Source: an uncultured Lachnospiraceae bacterium
GTDB taxonomy: Bacteria > Bacillota > Clostridia > Lachnospirales > Lachnospiraceae
Length of the DNA: 40,031 nt
Direction of reading: 5' to 3'
NCBI GenBank assembly: GCA_902781505.1
Contig: CACZJL010000016.1
Location: 1-40,031, forward strand
The notes under the pieces are model-generated. The model searched no databases. It was not told where the DNA came from and worked only from the letters and a program-made list of their open reading frames with translations. A program made the position numbers and the translations under genes. Each line of letters begins with the position of its first letter. Within the stretch, counting starts at the first letter, position 1. Positions 33,223 through 40,031 of the stretch are shown in pieces.

Positions 33223-34731
33223 TTAAAGTCTTCCATAAATCTTCGTCAGGTGCCAGATTTTATGAATCAGTCCTTCATCTGACAGAGCACCTGGTCTCAT
33301 TCGGAAAGACCAGTTACCACCTGCTGTAGACGGCACGTTAATGCGATCCTCTGACCCTAAGTTCAGATAATCCTGGACCGGAATAATACAGGTATTTGCA
33401 ACAGAGCGCAAAGCCAGGCAGATATAATCCCATACAATTCCATCTTCCGGTGTGTTGTAATTATTAAGATAGCAAAGTGCTGCCTGACGGTCGCCATCCG
33501 GCATTGAAGCATACCAGCCACGAGTCGTATCGTTGTCATGAGTACCTGTATAAACCACGCAGTTCCTGTCATACTCATGTGTCAGATAAATGCTTTCCTC
33601 GCTCGGATTAAACGCAAACTGAAGCACCTTCATGCCGGGATAACCGGAATCTTTCAGGAGCTGTCTTACCGTATCAGTTAAGAAGCCCAGATCTTCTGCA
33701 ATAATCGGCACGTCGCCAATTCGCTCCTTCACGGTGTTAAAAAGATCCATGCCCGGTCCCTTCTTCCACTCGCCATTAATCGCATTCTCCGCGCCGAACG
33801 GAATCGCATAATACTCATCAAAGCCACGGAAGTGATCGACTCTTATCACATCAAACATGGCAAATGCCGCTTTGAATCTCTTAATCCACCACTCGTATCC
33901 GTCTGCCTTCATTTTCTCCCAGTCATAGAGCGGATTGCCCCAGAGCTGGCCCGTTGCAGAAAACGCGTCCGGCGGACAGCCTGCAACGCCAAGCGGCCGG
34001 TTGTTCTCATCAAACTGGAACAGATTCGCTCCACTCCAAGCATCCGCAGAATCAAACGCTACATAGATTGGCAGGTCGCCGATAATCTTAATGCCCTGCT
34101 CCCCCGCATAAGCCTTCCATCTTCTGAACTGTGTAAAGAACACAAACTGCAGATATTCGTAGTACCGGCACTGCTCTTTAAGCTCCTCGCGGTACCACGC
34201 AACTGCCTCCGGCTTATGCAATCGGATGTCCTCATCCTCCCAAGTTGACCACAAACCTCCGCCAAACCGGTCACGAAGCGCCATAAACAGCGAAAAATCC
34301 GAAAGCCAGGAAGCCTCCTCTTCTTTGAATCTGGCAAATGTCTCCGAGTTCAGCAGCTCGCCCTTCTCCTTCGCACGTTCATACGAAAGGCGAAGAAGCG
34401 GCAATTTGCCATTATACATCTTTCCATAGTCCACGCGGTTGTCACACCTGGACAGATCCGCCGCGTCGCATTCCTCTTTAGTCAGGAGTCCTGCTGAAAT
34501 CAGGTCATGCAAATCAATGAGATATGGGTTCCCGGCAAATGTCGAGAATGCCTGATACGGCGAGTCCCCGTATCCGGTCGGGCCAAGCGGCAGAATCTGC
34601 CAGTAAGTCTGGCCTGCGCGTTTAAACGTATCAACAAACTCGTATGCTTCTTTTGAGAATGTACCGATTCCGTACTCTCCCGGCAGGGAGAAGATGGGCA
34701 TCAGGACTCCCGCTTTTCTTCCTTCGAGCAT
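33223..34731 (-). CDS. malQ: 4-alpha-glucanotransferase (amylomaltase)
   Basis: GH77 enzyme that moves alpha-1,4-glucan pieces between maltodextrins and releases glucose, in the cytoplasm. The 502-residue length fits the short bacterial form. The nucleophile is Asp299 in RVDHFRGFDE, the acid/base Glu346 in AEDLGFLT, and the third acidic residue Asp399 in GTHDNDTTRGWY, close to the Thermus enzyme numbering. The N-terminus PIFSLPGEYGIGTF is typical. AGGAAGG precedes the ATG. It lies 15 bases behind the 2-hydroxyacid dehydrogenase gene, so sugar use and fermentation appear to share a transcript. Confidence 0.96.
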   Translation of the reverse strand: MLEGRKAGVLMPIFSLPGEYGIGTFSKEAYEFVDTFKRAGQTYWQILPLGPTGYGDSPYQAFSTFAGNPYLIDLHDLISAGLLTKEECDAADLSRCDNRVDYGKMYNGKLPLLRLSYERAKEKGELLNSETFARFKEEEASWLSDFSLFMALRDRFGGGLWSTWEDEDIRLHKPEAVAWYREELKEQCRYYEYLQFVFFTQFRRWKAYAGEQGIKIIGDLPIYVAFDSADAWSGANLFQFDENNRPLGVAGCPPDAFSATGQLWGNPLYDWEKMKADGYEWWIKRFKAAFAMFDVIRVDHFRGFDEYYAIPFGAENAINGEWKKGPGMDLFNTVKERIGDVPIIAEDLGFLTDTVRQLLKDSGYPGMKVLQFAFNPSEESIYLTHEYDRNCVVYTGTHDNDTTRGWYASMPDGDRQAALCYLNNYNTPEDGIVWDYICLALRSVANTCIIPVQDYLNLGSEDRINVPSTAGGNWSFRMRPGALSDEGLIHKIWHLTKIYGRL

Positions 34732-34746
34732 AAATGCACCTTCCTC

Positions 34747-35718
34747 TTACTTTTCAATTTTCACGTAGTCGAAATCGCCACTCTTTCCAAGTTCAATTTT
34801 CTCACGGATGCCGTCACAGCACTCGTGGAATCTCTTAAGTTCCTCTTCTGTTAATGGGAACTCCGGTACCTCTTCCACGCCGTCCTTACCGATTACAGCC
34901 GGAACGCCCGCAAAAAGCCCACTCTCGCCGTATTCGCCGGTAAGCTCTGCAGAGACCGGCATTACCTTCTTCGCATCGGTAAGAATCGCACGAACCGTTC
35001 TTGCCGCTGTTAAAGCAATGGCAAATTCTGTTGAATGCTTGCCCTGGAATGTAATCCAGCCGCCCTGTGCCGCTGCCTGAGAAAGTTCCTCACGTGCAAG
35101 CTTTTTGTCAGGATGTGTTGCTTCCCAGATGTCGAGTGGAAGTCCATTGAATCTGACGATGGACCATGGCGCAAACTGAGAATTTCCGTGTTCACCAAAC
35201 ATGTAGGCCTGAATAGAATGTGCGTCAAGGCCTGTAGAATCTGCAATTCTTGTAATCAGCCTTGCTGTATCAAGTCCTGTACCGGTTCCTAAGACATGAC
35301 CCTTTGGAAGTCCGAGTCTGTCAGCAAATTCCTTAGTGATGATGTCACATGGATTTGTAATGTTCACAAAAATTCCGTTAAATCCGGATGCCTTAATACG
35401 GTCCACATAAGAACGAACCGTCGGCAATGTATGCTGCATCTCAGCCAGTCTTGTCGTTGTACCAATAAGTAAGCTGATCTTACCTGAACAATTCACAATG
35501 ACATCTCTGTCTCCAAGATTTTCGTAACTTCCAAGCTTCACGCTCACACGGCCAGGAAGAAACTGCATGGAATCAATTAAATCCTGTCGGTCCGCATTCG
35601 CCTTCTTTTCATCAATATCTACAACAATAAAATCATCCGCAATCCCCATCAGGGAAATTGTGTAAAGAACATGCGCACCAACGTGGCCGCATCCGATAAT
35701 ACCTACTTTTCTGCTCAT
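34747..35718 (-). CDS. L-2-hydroxyacid dehydrogenase (lactate/hydroxyisocaproate type)
   Basis: NAD-dependent enzyme of the lactate/malate dehydrogenase family, 323 residues. The Rossmann motif GIIGCGHVGAHV is at the N-terminus. Catalytic His177 lies in FGEHGNSQF, and Arg in GLDTARL binds the acid group. The substrate loop reads SLLIGTTTRLAEM, not the QKPGETR of ordinary L-lactate dehydrogenase. Together with the spacing to FVNITNPCDIIT it is closer to L-2-hydroxyisocaproate dehydrogenase of lactobacilli, so larger 2-oxo acids from amino acids may be the substrates. AAGGAG lies seven bases before the ATG. Confidence 0.88.
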   Translation of the reverse strand: MSRKVGIIGCGHVGAHVLYTISLMGIADDFIVVDIDEKKANADRQDLIDSMQFLPGRVSVKLGSYENLGDRDVIVNCSGKISLLIGTTTRLAEMQHTLPTVRSYVDRIKASGFNGIFVNITNPCDIITKEFADRLGLPKGHVLGTGTGLDTARLITRIADSTGLDAHSIQAYMFGEHGNSQFAPWSIVRFNGLPLDIWEATHPDKKLAREELSQAAAQGGWITFQGKHSTEFAIALTAARTVRAILTDAKKVMPVSAELTGEYGESGLFAGVPAVIGKDGVEEVPEFPLTEEELKRFHECCDGIREKIELGKSGDFDYVKIEK

Positions 35719-35773
35719 ACCAAATCTCCTTATAATTTCTCCTTTTGTTTCAGTCCATTTCGCCGGCTTACTC

Positions 35774-36955
35774 CTACTTCAGCCACTCAAGCGCTGACTT
35801 TGCGTACAGTGCCGCCGCACTCACCATTCCCGCCTCATCGATTTCGAAATGGTCATTGTGATGCACCAGACGTGTCTCAGGCCTGTTAACATTACCCGTT
35901 CCCGTAAATGCATAGACTCCTGGCACCTTCTTTAAAAACTCACAGAAATCGTCGCCCATCATGGACATCGGACGGTCAACGACTGCCCCTGTACCAAGCA
36001 CGTTCTCTGCAAAAATACTCACTTCCTTCACATTTGCCTCCGGATTAATTACCGGATCAGCAAAATCCTGCCACTTTATTGTAACACTTCCACCGAATGC
36101 CGTGGCAGTTGATTTTGCAATTGTCTCCATAGTCTCACGGACACGCGCTCTGGCCTCGTTGTTAATGCATCTGGTTGTGCCTTCAATCACAGCCCCTGAT
36201 GCCACGATGTTATACGATGTCCCGGCCTGCATCGTGCCGATGTTCATCAGAACCGGTTCCGTAGGGCTGGTTCTTCTTGAAACAGTCGCCTGCAGGTTCA
36301 CGACAATCTGCGACGCGATATACAGCGCATCGACACCTTCTTCGGGGCTTGCCGCATGCGCAGGTACACCCTGCACCTCAATCGTGAATTTATCAACCGT
36401 GGCAAATGTCGTTCCAACATGCAGTCCGATGTGTCCTACTTCAATGTCCGGTGCAGTATGGATTCCAAGAACGCGGTACACACCGTCTAAAGCGCCTGAT
36501 TTAGCCCATATTCTTGCGCCGGCGCCTATTTCCTCACCCTGCTGAAAACAGAGCCTGATTTCACCTGTAAAGTCCTTCTCGTGGCGTTTAAGAATTTCGG
36601 CCGCCCCAAGAAGCGAAGTCACATGACTATCATGCCCGCACGCATGCATACATCCTGTATTCAACGAGGCGTACACAGCCCCCGTCTTCTCCTCAATCGG
36701 CAATGCATCCATATCCGCTCTCAGCGCCACCACACGCCCCGACGTGCCTTCGCCCGTTCCGCGAATCACACCCATAACGCCCGTCTCACCGACGCGCTCG
36801 TGCGCTATTCCCAGCTTGTCCAGCTCGCGTTCGATTCGCTCTGCCGTTTCAAATTCCCTTAAGGACAACTCCGGATGTGCATGAAATTCACGTCGTAACG
36901 ACACCATTCTCTCATACAGATTCTGCGCCTCTTCTTTTACATTAATCTCTCTCAT
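35774..36955 (-). CDS. M20 family N-acyl-amino-acid amidohydrolase
   Basis: Metal-dependent hydrolase of 393 residues in the aminoacylase/hippurate hydrolase group, which frees amino acids from N-acyl forms. The metal-binding motif MHACGHDSH appears near residue 100 and the catalytic pair in QQGEEIGAGA near 140; HPELSLREFETAE opens the domain. A dimerisation domain lies in the middle (about 180-300). AGGAG precedes the ATG. The metQ terminator ends only about 38 bases upstream, which leaves no room for a separate promoter, so this gene is probably reached by readthrough from the methionine operon. Hydrolysis of N-acylated amino acids such as N-acyl-methionine would fit that setting, as a guess. 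Confidence 0.92.
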   Translation of the reverse strand: MREINVKEEAQNLYERMVSLRREFHAHPELSLREFETAERIERELDKLGIAHERVGETGVMGVIRGTGEGTSGRVVALRADMDALPIEEKTGAVYASLNTGCMHACGHDSHVTSLLGAAEILKRHEKDFTGEIRLCFQQGEEIGAGARIWAKSGALDGVYRVLGIHTAPDIEVGHIGLHVGTTFATVDKFTIEVQGVPAHAASPEEGVDALYIASQIVVNLQATVSRRTSPTEPVLMNIGTMQAGTSYNIVASGAVIEGTTRCINNEARARVRETMETIAKSTATAFGGSVTIKWQDFADPVINPEANVKEVSIFAENVLGTGAVVDRPMSMMGDDFCEFLKKVPGVYAFTGTGNVNRPETRLVHHNDHFEIDEAGMVSAAALYAKSALEWLK

Positions 36956-36993
36956 TTATTCAAACTCCTGTCCTGGCACCTGCCCGCACCTTC

Positions 36994-37027
36994 AAAAAAC
37001 GACCGGTGCTTCATCTCGCACCGGCCG
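36994..37027 (-). terminator. Terminator after metQ
   Basis: CCGGTGC (37003-37009) pairs with GCACCGG (37018-37024); the minus-strand RNA then runs into six U (36999-36994). Confidence 0.88.
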
Positions 37028-37047
37028 CCATTCAATCATTTTCAAAA

Positions 37048-37899
37048 TTATTTGTTGAAGAGATCCTCGTCCCAGCCTTCCTTAATGAAGTATCCGCCGA
37101 ACTTGTTGTTGAATACATCTTCTGTTTCCTGGCTCTGGAATGCCTTTACAACCTTTTCATATACAGCCTTCTTCTCTGGATTCTGAAGGTCTTCTGTTCT
37201 TGCTGCAATTAAGTTCCAGTACTGGCTCTCAGATAAGGAAGTATCCTTAAAGATTGCGTTCTCTGTCTTAAGACCGAAGTCAAGAGCGTAGTTACCATTA
37301 ACGATACCTGCGGTTACGTCTGCTAAAGCAGATGGAATTGTGTTAGCTGCAAGCTCTTCAATCTTGATATTTACCTTGTAACTTTCGATATCTGCTACAG
37401 TTGGTGAGAAGTTTGCGTCATCCTTTAATGTGATGAGACCTGCGTCGCGGAGAACCTTAATTGCACGTCCACCGTTTGTTACATCGTTAGGGATTGCAAC
37501 TGTATCGCCATCCTTCAATTCAGATACGCTCTTCACCTTGTTTGAGTACAGGTTTAAAGGAATGATAAATGTGTTACCAACATTCTGAATCTTGTAGTTG
37601 TAGTTCTTGATTTCAGACTCGAGGTAGATTCTGTGCTGGAAGGAGTTCAGATCGATTTCTCCTGCATTCAACGCATTGTTAGGTGTTACATAATCAGAGA
37701 ACTGAACGAGTTCCACTGTGATGCCTTCGCTCTTTAACTTATCCTGAGCAGGCTTCCAGAGATCTTCGTAAAGGCTTCCTACAACACCAACCTTAACGGT
37801 TGTAACCTTTCCGCTTTCTTCCTTGCTTCCGCAGCCTGCCAGTGCCGCAACTGATAAAACGCCTGCTAATGCTAATGTAATAAACCTCTTAATTCTCAT
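37048..37899 (-). CDS. metQ: Methionine-binding lipoprotein
   Basis: Substrate-binding lipoprotein of the MetNIQ importer, 283 residues. A lipoprotein signal peptide ends with the lipobox LAGC (about residues 20-23), so the mature protein is anchored by the cysteine outside the membrane. The NlpA family sequence follows: VKVGVVGSLYEDLWKPA, FSDYVTPNNALNAGEIDLNS and the QHRIYLES segment. The C-terminus EGWDEDLFNK is typical. GGAGGA precedes the ATG at 37899 by about nine bases; an in-frame ATG at 37935 has no such site and overlaps the metI end. It is the third gene of metNIQ. Confidence 0.95.
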   Translation of the reverse strand: MRIKRFITLALAGVLSVAALAGCGSKEESGKVTTVKVGVVGSLYEDLWKPAQDKLKSEGITVELVQFSDYVTPNNALNAGEIDLNSFQHRIYLESEIKNYNYKIQNVGNTFIIPLNLYSNKVKSVSELKDGDTVAIPNDVTNGGRAIKVLRDAGLITLKDDANFSPTVADIESYKVNIKIEELAANTIPSALADVTAGIVNGNYALDFGLKTENAIFKDTSLSESQYWNLIAARTEDLQNPEKKAVYEKVVKAFQSQETEDVFNNKFGGYFIKEGWDEDLFNK

Positions 37900-37946
37900 A
37901 ATACTTATCCTCCAAATCGTTGTATCGCCGTCCAAAATGGCGAATA

Positions 37947-38627
37947 TTAATGTGTATGTTTCTTCGCAATTGCGTTACCTACAAGCTGTACCAGTGTTAC
38001 AACTAACACCAGAATCACAACGGTAACAAAGGTAACATCCTGCATGTTTCTGTCATGTCCGTAGCGGATGGCGAAATCACCAAGACCACCTGCACCAACG
38101 GCTCCTGCCATGGCCGTAAGACCAATGAGGGATACGATGGTAATTGTAGTTCCACGTGCCAGAGCTCCGATGGATTCTCTTAAATAAACGCGAATGATGA
38201 TATCAAACGGTGTACAGCCCATAGCCAGAGCTGCTTCAACCAGACCACCATCAGTCTGAGCCAGTGCTGTCTCAACCTGTCTTGTAAAGAATGGTGTACA
38301 TCCAAAAACAAGTGGTACAATCGCACCTCTTACATAAATCGCGGTTCCCATAATCAGTCTTGAAACAGGCATCAATGCTGTCAACAGGATGATAAACGGA
38401 ACTGCACGGAACAGATTGACAATCTTATCAATCACCTGGTAAATAACCTTATTTTCCAGGATACCGCCCTTCTTTGTAACGGTCAGGATAATTCCAAGCA
38501 CCAGCCCGATGATGATGGAAATGGAACCGGACCAGATTACCATGAGGAAGGTATCTCCGATTGCCTTATAAAAGGTCGGTAACTTGCCCATGACGTTAGG
38601 CAGAAGCTGTGTTAAAAACTCATTCAT
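37947..38627 (-). CDS. metI: Methionine ABC transporter permease
   Basis: Inner-membrane channel subunit of MetNIQ, 226 residues with five to six membrane helices. The coupling-helix motif of importer permeases is clear as GLVEAALAMGCTPFDIIIR, near the middle. The start overlaps the end of metN by eight bases, and the GGAGG ahead of the ATG lies inside metN, so the two are coupled. Confidence 0.95.
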   Translation of the reverse strand: MNEFLTQLLPNVMGKLPTFYKAIGDTFLMVIWSGSISIIIGLVLGIILTVTKKGGILENKVIYQVIDKIVNLFRAVPFIILLTALMPVSRLIMGTAIYVRGAIVPLVFGCTPFFTRQVETALAQTDGGLVEAALAMGCTPFDIIIRVYLRESIGALARGTTITIVSLIGLTAMAGAVGAGGLGDFAIRYGHDRNMQDVTFVTVVILVLVVTLVQLVGNAIAKKHTH

Positions 38628-39654
38628 TTCCGATTACCTCCACTCCAACGTGCTTTGATCTCAAATCTTCAATAGCTGCCTGAATTTTAGCTGCATCGCC
38701 ACGGAAGATAACAACCGTTCCGCCGATTGGAGCACCTGCTACGATTTCTACATCGGCACAGATAATATTCAGGTCGATTCCGTATGTTCTTGAAACATAG
38801 GAAATCAGCGGTTCGGATATATCTTTTCTTGTGTAAGTCAGACGGGCAACCACGTCGCCGTCTTCAAGTCCTAAGACTTCCGGTGTATTCTTTACCCAAT
38901 CCTCAACTTTGTAGAGGTTTGATGTCGTCCTGATAAAGTCCTTTGTAATCTTCTGCTTAGGATTACTGAAGATATCGAAGATGTCACCGCTTTCAACGAC
39001 TTCACCGCGCTCCATAACAGCAACCTTATTACAGATGCCCTTCACCACTTCCATCTCATGTGTGATGATGACGATTGTTAAACTCAGTTCCTGATTTAGC
39101 TTCTTTAAAAGAGCAAGAATGGAACCGGTTGTCTGCGGGTCAAGTGCTGAAGTAGCTTCATCACACAACAAGACAGACGGATCATTTGCAAGTGCTCTTG
39201 CAATCGCAACTCTCTGCTTCTGTCCGCCGGACAGCTGAGCCGGATAGACATCAGCCTTATCTCTGATTTCAACCAGATCTAACAGCTTATTAACCTTCTC
39301 CTTAATTTCCGCTTTACTTAAACCACTCTTCTTTAATGGAAAAGCGACATTGTCAAATACAGTTCTTGAAGCCATGAGGTTGAAGTGCTGGAAGATCATG
39401 CCGATCTTCTTTCTTGCCTCTCGCAACTCCTTCGGAGACAAGCTTAACATGTCTGCTCCATTTACATGGACTTCGCCTTTGCTGGGACGGCCCAGTAAAT
39501 TGATACATCGAACGAGGGTTGATTTACCCGCGCCGGAGAATCCGATAATGCCGTAGATTTCTCCATCCTGAATGGTGAGTGTGACATCCTTCACAGCGTG
39601 AAATTCACTTCTGTTCTCAGAAAATGTCTTTGAGATATTCTTTAACTCGATCAA
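38620..39654 (-). CDS. metN: Methionine ABC transporter ATP-binding protein
   Basis: ATPase of the methionine importer, 344 residues. The ABC domain has Walker A GFSGAGKST (about 38-46), signature LSGGQKQR, Walker B LLCDEATSALD and the switch histidine in ITHE. The C-terminal 80 residues form the NIL domain that binds methionine and inhibits transport when the cell has enough. The start is a TTG at 39654, with AAAGGAG about eight bases upstream; no nearby ATG has such a site. It is the first gene of metNIQ. No SAM riboswitch or T-box is recognisable in the 200 bases upstream, so control is by another route. Confidence 0.95.
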   Translation of the reverse strand: MIELKNISKTFSENRSEFHAVKDVTLTIQDGEIYGIIGFSGAGKSTLVRCINLLGRPSKGEVHVNGADMLSLSPKELREARKKIGMIFQHFNLMASRTVFDNVAFPLKKSGLSKAEIKEKVNKLLDLVEIRDKADVYPAQLSGGQKQRVAIARALANDPSVLLCDEATSALDPQTTGSILALLKKLNQELSLTIVIITHEMEVVKGICNKVAVMERGEVVESGDIFDIFSNPKQKITKDFIRTTSNLYKVEDWVKNTPEVLGLEDGDVVARLTYTRKDISEPLISYVSRTYGIDLNIICADVEIVAGAPIGGTVVIFRGDAAKIQAAIEDLRSKHVGVEVIGNE

Positions 39655-39868
39655 TTTGAGGTCTCCTTTCTCTTATTGATGGATGTATCTTACTGTAACA
39701 TGCCATATTTGCATAATCTTTAAAACCATGGGGTAGTTATAGTTTGCACTTATAACAAAGTATAATTATCTTCGCTTTCGCCCCTGTATACTAGGATTAA
39801 GCCCGCTTTAACGTGATAAATTCACTACTCTTAATTTCATTAAAAAAACAGCCCGAAGGTGAGGTGAC
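39655..39868. other. Gap between metN and the IS element
   Basis: This AT-rich 214-base stretch must hold the metN promoter on the minus strand, but no pair of good hexamers at proper spacing stands out. At its right end, next to the IS, lies half of a terminator: on the minus strand CTTCGGGCTG followed by seven T (39842-39856), with the matching left arm missing. Confidence 0.4.
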
Positions 39869-39898
39869 TGAGGTGACCCCTCAAAGTTAGACTTTTTT

Positions 39899-39929
39899 AC
39901 GAGACGACTTTGGTCGTCTCGTTTTCTTT
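39899..39929 (+). terminator. Terminator at the end of the IS element
   Basis: ACGAGACGAC (39899-39908) and GTCGTCTCGT (39913-39922) form a perfect 10-bp stem with a TTTG loop, followed on the plus strand by TTTCTTTA. It would stop outside transcription entering the element in antisense to the transposase. Confidence 0.75.
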
Positions 39930-40031
39930 ATACAGCTAAAAGATGGAGCCTGTATTGAACAGGGCTCATCCATCCTAGTTTCTCTTTGATTCTTTGCTCG
40001 TTATAATACTTTATATATCGTTCTATTTCAG
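39928..40031 (-). CDS. IS3-family transposase OrfB, C-terminal end (partial)
   Basis: The last 33 codons of a transposase that continues beyond the window. They read EIERYIKYYNEQRIKEKLG followed by WMSPVQYRL, the well-conserved end of the rve integrase domain in IS3-family OrfB proteins (YYNxxRxxxxLxxxSPxxYR). The stop codon is at 39930-39928. The catalytic DDE residues lie outside, so whether the enzyme is intact cannot be judged here. Confidence 0.88.
   Translation of the reverse strand, partial: EIERYIKYYNEQRIKEKLGWMSPVQYRLHLLAV

Larger units (their letters stand above)
39869..40031 (-). mobile_element. IS3-family element, terminal part (cut by window end)
   Basis: The left tip TGAGGTGACCCC, followed by TCAAAGTTAGAC, matches the terminal inverted repeats of IS3-family (IS150-like) elements. 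The transposase end follows within 50 bases. TGAGGTGAC occurs twice in tandem (39860-39868 and 39869-39877), so the exact border is uncertain by that repeat. The rest of the element lies outside the window. Confidence 0.75.

Overview
The window looks like a chromosomal segment of an anaerobic, low-to-mid G+C Bacillota, most likely a Lachnospiraceae-type Clostridia. The grounds are strong AGGAGG-type ribosome sites, sigma-A promoters with 17-nt spacing, many U-tailed terminators, and the gene content: an LCP cell-wall ligase, a stand-alone large glutamate synthase, a TAXI-type TRAP transporter, a MetNIQ methionine importer, a 2-hydroxyacid dehydrogenase of the lactate/hydroxyisocaproate type, and a GH2 beta-galactosidase. 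This placement is inference; there is no rRNA or other phylogenetic marker here.

Layout. 1-300: a very GC-rich, strongly folded non-coding patch. 298-8396 (minus): a small membrane protein, a giant exonuclease-RecQ-UvrD fusion helicase, an asparaginase and an AlaX-type tRNA-editing protein. 8719-15682 (plus): an HPr-like protein that resembles Crh, an LCP protein and glutamate synthase, the last behind a leader hairpin that looks like an attenuator. 15761-20275 (minus): an AT-richer cassette, probably acquired, with a 13-codon peptide gene under a perfect Shine-Dalgarno, two membrane-anchored extracellular proteins, three membrane proteins and an ABC ATPase. An internal terminator splits it. 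20418-23861 (minus): beta-galactosidase with a palindromic operator on its promoter, followed by an orphan piece of a fatty-acid-kinase-like protein. 24048-24246 (plus): a clear small RNA of about 200 nt with three 7-nt C-rich loops. 24277-27748 (minus): TRAP solute-binding protein, fused TRAP permease and flavodoxin. 28015-30271 (minus): two Gfo/Idh/MocA oxidoreductases. 30425-32032 (plus): an EF-Tu-domain-2/SseB-like protein. 32082-36955 (minus): a winged-helix gene remnant, a small conserved protein, a methyltransferase, 4-alpha-glucanotransferase, 2-hydroxyacid dehydrogenase and an M20 amidohydrolase. 37048-39654 (minus): metNIQ. 39869-end: the terminal part of an IS3-family element that seems to have landed inside a terminator.

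How the genes fit together. Most encode central nitrogen and carbon handling: glutamate synthase, asparaginase, an M20 N-acyl-amino-acid hydrolase lying behind the methionine importer, lactose cleavage, and maltodextrin rearrangement beside a fermentative dehydrogenase. The candidates for something undescribed are the C-loop small RNA (24048-24246), the peptide/ABC cassette (15761-20275) and the glutamate synthase leader (11012-11130). No CRISPR array, tRNA, rRNA or complete mobile element was seen.
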